A stretch of DNA of 10,509 bases. Origin: Minisyncoccota bacterium. GTDB taxonomy: Bacteria; Patescibacteriota; Minisyncoccia; Minisyncoccales; RBG-13-42-11. Shown here piece by piece: positions 5,538 through 10,509 of the stretch (its first letter is position 1; every line of letters begins with the position of its first letter). Both the position numbers and the translations under genes were made by a program. The notes beneath the pieces were generated by a model. That model made no database searches. It was not told the origin of the DNA and saw nothing but the letters and a program-made list of their open reading frames with translations. The stretch is taken from assembly GCA_028687495.1 (NCBI GenBank), contig JAQUAA010000019.1:1-10509 (forward strand), given 5' to 3'.

Positions 5538-6908
5538 ATGCCAAAGAAAAAGATTTATCTGACAATTCTTTTTATTTTTGTCCTGGCTTTTTTTGCCGCC
5601 AATTTGAGCTATCCCAAATATTTGAATCAGGGGATAGACTATATAAATAATTTCAATCTTCCGGTTTTTAACCGCAAAATAAGCCTGCCTCATTTCCCGG
5701 ATATTCCCTTCAAATTGGGACTGGATTTGCAGGGCGGCACGCATTTGATTTACGAGGCGGATTTATCGAATATTGCAAAAGAAGATTATAATTCTTCAAT
5801 GCAGGGCTTGAGAGACGTGATCGAAAGGAGGGTTAATCTTTTCGGGGTAAGAGAGCCGCTCGTCCAAACCCAGGAAGCCCAGGGCCATTACAGATTGGTG
5901 GTGGAGCTGGCTGGAGTGACGGATCCGGCTGAAGCCATCAAAATGATAGGCGAGACGCCGTATTTGGAATTCAAAGAACAAAAAGAAAACTATCAGCAGA
6001 TCATAGAGAGTAACCAAAAAGTGGCTGAGACGAAAGAAGGTGAGATAGAGGATCCTTTTCAGCCCACTCCTTTAACCGGAAAATATCTGAAAAAAGCAGA
6101 ATTGGGTTTCGACCAGACCACTTATAAACCCCTGGTTTTACTTGAGTTTAACGACGAAGGAGCAAAACTTTTTGAAGAAATAACCGATAGAAACGTAGGC
6201 AAAATTTTGGCAATATATGTGGACGGAGTTCCGATTTCCGCTCCCAGAGTCAATGAAAAGATTTCCGGCGGCAAGGCCCAAATTACGGGCACCTTCTCAG
6301 TGGAAGAAGGAAGAGCCCTGGCCAGGAACCTGAATGCCGGCGCCCTGCCAGTTCCCATTACCTTGATTTCTCAGCAGTCGGTAGGGCCTACTTTGGGAGC
6401 CATTTCCCTAAAAGACTCATTAAAGGCAGGTACGCTTGGATTTTTGGCCGTGATCATATTTATGATTCTTTTTTACAGGGTACCCGGAATTCTAGCCAGC
6501 ATTTCCTTGATCATTTATATTGCTTTGGTTCTGTCTCTTTTCAAAATAATACCGGTAACCTTAACCTTGGCTGGCATCGGCGGTTTTATCCTGTCAATCG
6601 GCATGGCGGTTGACGCTAACGTTCTCATTTTTTCAAGAATGAGGGAAGAATTAAGGCAGGGCAAGAATTTGTGGCAATCGATAGAAGACGGTTTCAACAG
6701 GGCCTGGCCCTCAATCAGAGACGGCAATCTTACCACTTTGATTGTAGCCGCGATTTTATTCGGGTTTGGAACGAGTTTTATCAAAGGATTCGCCTTGACC
6801 CTAACCTTGGGTATTCTGGTCAGTATGTTTTCAGCAATTGTCATAACCAAGAATTTCCTCAAGTTTTTCATCGAAACGAAAATCGAGAAATTCAAATGGT
6901 TATGGTAA
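5538..6908 (+). CDS. secD: Protein translocase subunit SecD
   Basis: SecD is half of the proton-driven SecDF complex that pulls translocating proteins out of SecYEG on the outer face. An N-terminal membrane anchor (6-22) is followed by the extracytoplasmic P1 region with GLDLQGGT (61-68) and the base-domain segment ARNLNAGALPVP (262-273). Five more membrane segments follow (about 294-312, 317-335, 339-362, 396-413 and 421-441). GMAVDANVLIF (355-365) carries Asp359, equivalent to the essential proton-pathway Asp340 of Thermus thermophilus SecDF. At 456 residues it is of the compact type, with a smaller P1 than the 615-residue E. coli protein. The start at 5538 has no obvious Shine-Dalgarno. 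The 44-base gap before it is T- and A-rich without a clear hairpin. SecF follows after four bases. Confidence 0.96.
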   Translation: MPKKKIYLTILFIFVLAFFAANLSYPKYLNQGIDYINNFNLPVFNRKISLPHFPDIPFKLGLDLQGGTHLIYEADLSNIAKEDYNSSMQGLRDVIERRVNLFGVREPLVQTQEAQGHYRLVVELAGVTDPAEAIKMIGETPYLEFKEQKENYQQIIESNQKVAETKEGEIEDPFQPTPLTGKYLKKAELGFDQTTYKPLVLLEFNDEGAKLFEEITDRNVGKILAIYVDGVPISAPRVNEKISGGKAQITGTFSVEEGRALARNLNAGALPVPITLISQQSVGPTLGAISLKDSLKAGTLGFLAVIIFMILFYRVPGILASISLIIYIALVLSLFKIIPVTLTLAGIGGFILSIGMAVDANVLIFSRMREELRQGKNLWQSIEDGFNRAWPSIRDGNLTTLIVAAILFGFGTSFIKGFALTLTLGILVSMFSAIVITKNFLKFFIETKIEKFKWLW

Positions 6909-6912
6909 AGAC

Positions 6913-7812
6913 ATGTCTATTAAATTCATAAAATACTACAAAATTTATTTCATTTTTTCGGGAATCCTGATTTTGGCCAGTTTGGTTTCGCTTTTTGTCT
7001 TGGGCCTTAAGCCGGGAATTGATTTTACCGGAGGCAGCATTTTAGAAGTGGAATACAAAACAGACAGACCCGATAACTCCCAAATAAGGCAGCAACTGGC
7101 CGACTTGAATCTGGGAGAAATTTACCTGCAACCAACGGGAGAAAAAGGATTGATCATAAGGATGAAGGACATCAGCGAAGAAACCCACCAGGAAATATTG
7201 CAAAAATTGGGGGGCAGCGACAATTTGGAGGAAAAACGTTTTGAGTCAATCGGGCCGGCAATCGGCAAAGAATTAAAAGAAAAAACCAACATTGTCGTTC
7301 TTCTGTCGTTATTCGCCATTGTTCTGTATATCGCTTTCGCTTTCAGGCGAGTTTCTTTTCCGGCTAAATCCTGGCAGTACGGCATCGCTTCCTTAATCGT
7401 TCTTTCCCACGACATTCTGATTACCCTTGGCGTTTTATCGGTATTAGGTAAGATTTACGGCATTCAGATAACCATTCCCGTTATTACCGCTCTTTTGACA
7501 GTCGTAGGTTATGCCATTAATAACGTAGTAGTGGTTTATGACAGATTAAGAGAAAATCTCCTGAGAACTCGCTCAAAGCAGGAAGATTTTCCGCAGCTTG
7601 CCGATAATTCAATAAACCAAACCCTAAGCCGGCAGATAAACACTTCCCTAACCACCTTGATTCCCCTTATATTCATCTTTTTTATAGGAGGGGAGACGCT
7701 TAAATATTTCGCCCTGACCCTGATTTTGGGGATTGTCGCTGGAACCTATTCCTCAATCTTTCTGGCTTGTCCCATTCTGGTTGCCTGGTTGAAGAGAAAG
7801 AAGGTTATTTGA
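6913..7812 (+). CDS. secF: Protein translocase subunit SecF
   Basis: SecF is the partner of SecD in the proton-driven translocation complex. The 299 residues hold an N-terminal membrane segment (11-31), GIDFTGG (35-41), a small P4 domain ending ESIGPAIGKEL (111-121), and five further membrane segments. The usual fourth-segment motif is Ser-Ile/Leu-Asn-Asp-Thr-Val; here it reads AINNVVVVYDRLRE (201-214), so the conserved Asp next to Asn203 is Asn204. The codons are AAT AAC, so this is not a reading-frame effect. Asp210 of YDRLRE and Arg240 of LSR, a conserved Arg in the next segment, are kept. It starts four bases after secD and ends in TGA, which shows that UGA is a stop in this organism. The protein is otherwise intact. 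Confidence 0.96.
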   Translation: MSIKFIKYYKIYFIFSGILILASLVSLFVLGLKPGIDFTGGSILEVEYKTDRPDNSQIRQQLADLNLGEIYLQPTGEKGLIIRMKDISEETHQEILQKLGGSDNLEEKRFESIGPAIGKELKEKTNIVVLLSLFAIVLYIAFAFRRVSFPAKSWQYGIASLIVLSHDILITLGVLSVLGKIYGIQITIPVITALLTVVGYAINNVVVVYDRLRENLLRTRSKQEDFPQLADNSINQTLSRQINTSLTTLIPLIFIFFIGGETLKYFALTLILGIVAGTYSSIFLACPILVAWLKRKKVI

Positions 7813-7837
7813 CAAACCCATAAGAAAATGTTAAAAG
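7809..7837 (+). promoter_or_regulatory. Possible extended -10 promoter overlapping the end of secF
   Basis: A consensus TTGACA (7809-7814) overlaps the secF stop codon. After 17 bases comes TAAAAG (7832-7837), preceded by TG at 7829-7830 as in extended -10 promoters. The predicted transcription start, near 7844, coincides with the ATG of the next gene, which would make that mRNA leaderless. The -10 matches consensus at only four of six positions. Confidence 0.35.
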
Positions 7838-7843
7838 ATAAGA

Positions 7844-8830
7844 ATGATGGAGATTAATTTTCAGCAAATTTGTTCCAATATTTTAAGAAACTTACCTCAA
7901 AGGCAAAAGGAGGTGATTTTGCGCCGGTTCGGTTTTGTGGCTGCGGGCTCTGAAGAAAGGGAAACATTGGAAGCCATCGGCAAGGATTTTGGCATTACCA
8001 GGGAAAGGGTGCGTCAGATTGAGAAAGACGCTTTTTTAAGGTTAAAACCGGAGACCAAAAAATATCAAAAAGTTTTTAATTACCTCAGGGATTATCTTAA
8101 AAAAAGAGGAGGTTTGATAAAAGAAGAGATAATTTTACAGGACCTCGGCGGAGAAAAATTCCAAAACCAGGTTTATTTCCTGTTGAATTTGGAAGGGAGC
8201 ATTACGAGATTGGGAGAAACGGATGATTTCCACGCCTTATGGACGAATGACCAGAAAACGTGGTCATTTGCCCAGAAGACAATTAATTCAATCAATGAAA
8301 AACTTAAAAAAACAGGTAAGCCCCTCAAATTAAAAGAATTGGTCAATTCTAATCCGATAAATTCAAAAGTACTCGTTTCGTATCTGGAAGTTTCCAAAAA
8401 AATCCAAGGAAATCGAGAAGGACTTTGGGGACTGAAAGATTGGCCGGAAATAAACCCCAAAAGGATAAAAGACAAGGCCTATTTGGTTTTCAAAAAAGAG
8501 CAGAAACCGCTTCATTTCAATCAAGTGGCTGGGTTGATCGATTCCGCCTTGCCCCAAACCGTTCATAACGAATTGATCAAGGATTCCAGATTCGTTTTGG
8601 TGGGCAGGGGCATTTACGCTTTGAAAGAATGGGGATACGAGGAAGGTATGGTCAAAGACGTAATTGCCAAGATTCTGAAATCGGCTGGTAAGCCCCTGAA
8701 AAAAGAAGAAATTTTGGCAAAGACGCTGGAACAAAGACTAGTTAAAGAAAACACCGTGTTTTTAAATCTAAGCAATAAAAAATATTTTCTGAGAAACTCC
8801 GAAGGTTTCTACACAACTAGGGAAGCTTAG
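7844..8830 (+). CDS. Sigma region 4 protein with tandem HARE-like winged helices
   Basis: A 328-residue likely nucleic-acid-binding protein. Residues 17-68 are a typical sigma-70 region 4: LPQRQKEVILRRFG (17-30), then the helix-turn-helix TLEAIGKDFGITRERVRQIE (41-60), the part that contacts -35 elements in true sigma factors. No region 2 or 3 is present, so it cannot be a complete sigma factor. The remainder resembles HARE-HTH winged helices, as in the RNA polymerase delta subunit and eukaryotic ASXL. Up to four units can be seen by their K/G-rich entry and Gly-aromatic wing: about 78-134, 145-200 (GLWGLKDW), 208-262 (GIYALKEWG) and 268-325 (GFYTTRE). Two ATGs (7844, 7847) are adjacent and neither has a Shine-Dalgarno. 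It may be a transcription regulator or RNA polymerase accessory protein; this is inferred from domains. The next gene starts five bases later. Confidence 0.8.
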   Translation: MMEINFQQICSNILRNLPQRQKEVILRRFGFVAAGSEERETLEAIGKDFGITRERVRQIEKDAFLRLKPETKKYQKVFNYLRDYLKKRGGLIKEEIILQDLGGEKFQNQVYFLLNLEGSITRLGETDDFHALWTNDQKTWSFAQKTINSINEKLKKTGKPLKLKELVNSNPINSKVLVSYLEVSKKIQGNREGLWGLKDWPEINPKRIKDKAYLVFKKEQKPLHFNQVAGLIDSALPQTVHNELIKDSRFVLVGRGIYALKEWGYEEGMVKDVIAKILKSAGKPLKKEEILAKTLEQRLVKENTVFLNLSNKKYFLRNSEGFYTTREA

Positions 8831-8835
8831 ATATT

Positions 8836-10188
8836 ATGTCAATAGACTCAGTTTCTATCTATTTTTTTCTGACCGCCGCCTTAAAAATTGTTCAAAACTG
8901 GTGGTGGATTCCATTGCCTTTTATTTTATGGAAACCATTTTTGTTTCTTTATCTTTGGTGGAGGGTGGATAATTTCATCGGCCATCAGCAGGCAGTTTTG
9001 CTTGAAGTCAGACTTCCCAAAGAATTAACCAAACCCATCAGGGCAATGGAAGTGGTTTTATCCAGCATCCACGCTGCCGTTTATCAGCCGCCGGATTTAT
9101 GGGAAAAATGGGTAGACGGCCAGGTTCAAATGTCAGTCGCCCTGGAAATGGCTTCGATTAACGGAGAGCCTCATTTTTACGTCAGAATGGCTAAACAATA
9201 CCGCGATGCGGTGGAATCAAGTTTATATTCTCAGTATCCGGAAGTCGAAATCAAAGAAGTTGACGACTACACGAAATACGTTCCCCAAAGCATCCCAAAT
9301 AAAGATTGGGATCTTTTTGGTTCCGATTACAGAATGATAAAAGACGATCATTATCCGCTTAAGACCTATCTTCAGTTCGAAACGGAGAGAGAAGCGACTG
9401 AAGAACAAAAGATTGATCCCATTGCCGCTCTCTTGGAGGGAATGGCCAAAATCAAACAAGGAGAACAGCTTTGGTTTCAGTTTTTAATTGAACCCATCGG
9501 CGATGCCGATGAATTGAAGTTCTTGGGACAAGTTACCACTAAGGGATCCTACAGTGTATGGAAGAAGGCGGGCGAAGCTTTAAGGGATAAATTGGCGAGG
9601 CGCCCGGTGACGGTCAAGGAAGAAAAACCCATAATCCAGGAAGCGGCTGAAATTTTAATTACGGGAAAAGTGCCGGAAGAGAAGGAAGAGGTAAGGGAAA
9701 TCATTCCTCCTGAAATGAAACTGACGCCTGGTGAAAGAGAGATATTGGCCGCTATCGAGCAAAAAATGTCCAAACCCATTTTCAGAACTACGGCCAGATT
9801 TATTTACTTAGGTAGGAGGGACGTCTGGTTCAAGCCTAATTTCCGGCTGGCCTTCTCCTTTTATAACGAATACGCCACTAATAACCTTAACGCCATTTTC
9901 CCCAACGGTAAAACTTTGACCAAAATTAAAAAAGCTTTGATTTTCCAGCCGCTTAACATGAATTTTATCCGCAGCCGAAGGCATTATTTAAGATGCCGCA
10001 AATTGCTCAGAAATTACATCAGAAGATTCACTCCTTATTTCCCGAAACCCGGGGGAACATTCATGCTGACTACCGAGGAATTAGCTTCTATGTTCCATTT
10101 CCCGGGCGAGGCTGCTGCTCCTGCTCCGGGAATTACCAGGGTTGAGGCAAAAAGAGGAGGCGCGCCGCCCGAGCTCCCGGTAGAATAA
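8836..10188 (+). CDS. Single-anchor membrane protein paired with a VirD4-like ATPase (DUF8128-like)
   Basis: A 450-residue protein with a Trp-rich hydrophobic N-terminus (about 9-43, one or two passes) followed by a large soluble domain. I recall similar proteins from Patescibacteria immediately upstream of VirD4/TraG-like ATPases and believe Pfam calls the family DUF8128; the name is less certain than the resemblance. Visible features are AVLLEVRLPKE (53-63), HFYVRMAKQYRDAVES (113-128), SQYPEVEIKEVDDY (132-145), a charged linker (about 255-300), and near the C-terminus MLTTEELASMFHFPG (410-424), followed by an Ala/Pro-rich tail ending PPELPVE. TTEELA-x-HFP motifs also occur in some conjugation-type ATPases. 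The start at 8836 lacks a Shine-Dalgarno. The ATPase gene begins seven bases after its stop, so the two products probably form one membrane complex. Biochemical role unknown. Confidence 0.7.
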   Translation: MSIDSVSIYFFLTAALKIVQNWWWIPLPFILWKPFLFLYLWWRVDNFIGHQQAVLLEVRLPKELTKPIRAMEVVLSSIHAAVYQPPDLWEKWVDGQVQMSVALEMASINGEPHFYVRMAKQYRDAVESSLYSQYPEVEIKEVDDYTKYVPQSIPNKDWDLFGSDYRMIKDDHYPLKTYLQFETEREATEEQKIDPIAALLEGMAKIKQGEQLWFQFLIEPIGDADELKFLGQVTTKGSYSVWKKAGEALRDKLARRPVTVKEEKPIIQEAAEILITGKVPEEKEEVREIIPPEMKLTPGEREILAAIEQKMSKPIFRTTARFIYLGRRDVWFKPNFRLAFSFYNEYATNNLNAIFPNGKTLTKIKKALIFQPLNMNFIRSRRHYLRCRKLLRNYIRRFTPYFPKPGGTFMLTTEELASMFHFPGEAAAPAPGITRVEAKRGGAPPELPVE

Positions 10189-10195
10189 AAATATT

Positions 10196-10509
10196 ATGGC
10201 AGAAGAAATCAATTTTTTCGCCGAAACAACCTTTAGAAATCAAAGGAAAAAATTTGGCATTAAAATCGATGACAGGCGTCGGCATCTTTACGTTATCGGT
10301 AAAACCGGCATGGGTAAAACCGTGATGTTAAAGAATATGGCCATTCAGGATATCCAGGAAGGCCATGGCATTGGTTTTGTTGATCCTCACGGCGAGGCGG
10401 CCGAAGAATTGCTTGATTTTATTCCTGCCAGCAGAGTTAACGATGTGGTTTATTTCAACCCGGCTGATATAGATTATCCGCTGGCTTTCAATATCATGGA
10501 GAAAGTTGA
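10196..10509 (+). CDS. VirD4/TraG/HerA-like DNA-translocation ATPase, 3' partial
   Basis: The first 104 codons of a P-loop ATPase that continues past the window. Walker A is GKTGMGKT (35-42) after the strand LYVIG (31-35). It is followed by GIGFVDPHGEAAEELL (58-73) and VVYFNPADIDYPLAFNIM (84-101), the characteristic opening of VirD4/TraG and DUF87-type hexameric ATPases. Such proteins pump DNA or couple substrates to type IV secretion or pilus machines. There is no N-terminal membrane anchor, so the upstream membrane protein may hold it at the membrane. The ATG at 10196 has the same ATATTATG context as the start of that protein (8831-8838) and again lacks a Shine-Dalgarno. Walker B and the C-terminus lie outside the window, so intactness cannot be judged. 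Confidence 0.85.
   Translation, partial: MAEEINFFAETTFRNQRKKFGIKIDDRRRHLYVIGKTGMGKTVMLKNMAIQDIQEGHGIGFVDPHGEAAEELLDFIPASRVNDVVYFNPADIDYPLAFNIMEKV

Noticed and set aside
6671..6931. 86-codon + strand frame across the secD/secF junction
   Set aside because: It overlaps conserved membrane segments of SecD and the SecF start in another frame, and its translation resembles no family.
7844..8830. A complete alternative sigma factor
   Set aside because: Only region 4 is present; there is no region 2 for -10 recognition and core binding, and the rest is winged-helix-like.
8836..10509. Integrated conjugative element or plasmid segment
   Set aside because: No relaxase, integrase, direct repeats or attachment site can be seen, and the genes continue an uninterrupted run from sec housekeeping genes.

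Overview
The window looks like chromosomal sequence from a Candidate Phyla Radiation (Patescibacteria, probably Parcubacteria-like) bacterium. The reasons are the combined gene content (a second SpeD homologue, a sigma region 4 protein with HARE-like winged helices, DUF1614 beside sec genes, and an uncharacterised membrane protein paired with a VirD4/TraG-like ATPase), the very tight spacing and the scarcity of Shine-Dalgarno sequences. UGA is used as a stop (end of secF, 7810-7812), so lineages that recode UGA (SR1/Absconditabacteria, Gracilibacteria) are unlikely. All genes lie on the + strand. The taxon is inferred from gene content, not from a marker phylogeny.

Left block (1-1719), polyamines. 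A SpeD-family gene cut by the window edge lacks the HTWPE signature of true AdoMet decarboxylases but keeps the Ser/His/Cys catalytic spacing. It is followed by a good promoter (318-345), a leader that can fold into a closed multi-stem structure (366-447), speD (AdoMet decarboxylase) and speE (aminopropyltransferase). If the first gene is a pyruvoyl ornithine or arginine decarboxylase, as some SpeD homologues are known to be, the block holds most of a spermidine pathway.

Middle left (1720-2393). A TTGACA/TATAAA promoter and a weak hairpin with a T-run precede a DUF4178-like gene. That gene has the only strong Shine-Dalgarno in the window and ends at a clear hairpin terminator. DUF4178 genes are found near polyamine genes in other bacteria.

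Sec block (2394-7812): secA, a DUF1614 membrane protein, secD and secF. SecA powers export through SecYEG and SecDF uses the proton gradient to finish translocation. SecA has an extra segment of about 30 residues in NBD1 and a collapsed helical wing domain. SecF has Asn in place of a widely conserved membrane Asp.

Right block (7844-10509): a DNA-binding protein made of sigma region 4 plus about four winged-helix units, a large one-anchor membrane protein of a family found in these bacteria, and the first 104 codons of a VirD4/TraG/HerA-like ATPase that runs off the window. Gaps from secA onward are 4-44 bases, so 2394-10509 may be one transcription unit with an optional internal promoter at the end of secF. 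No tRNA, rRNA, CRISPR array, insertion sequence or non-coding stretch over 300 bases was seen.
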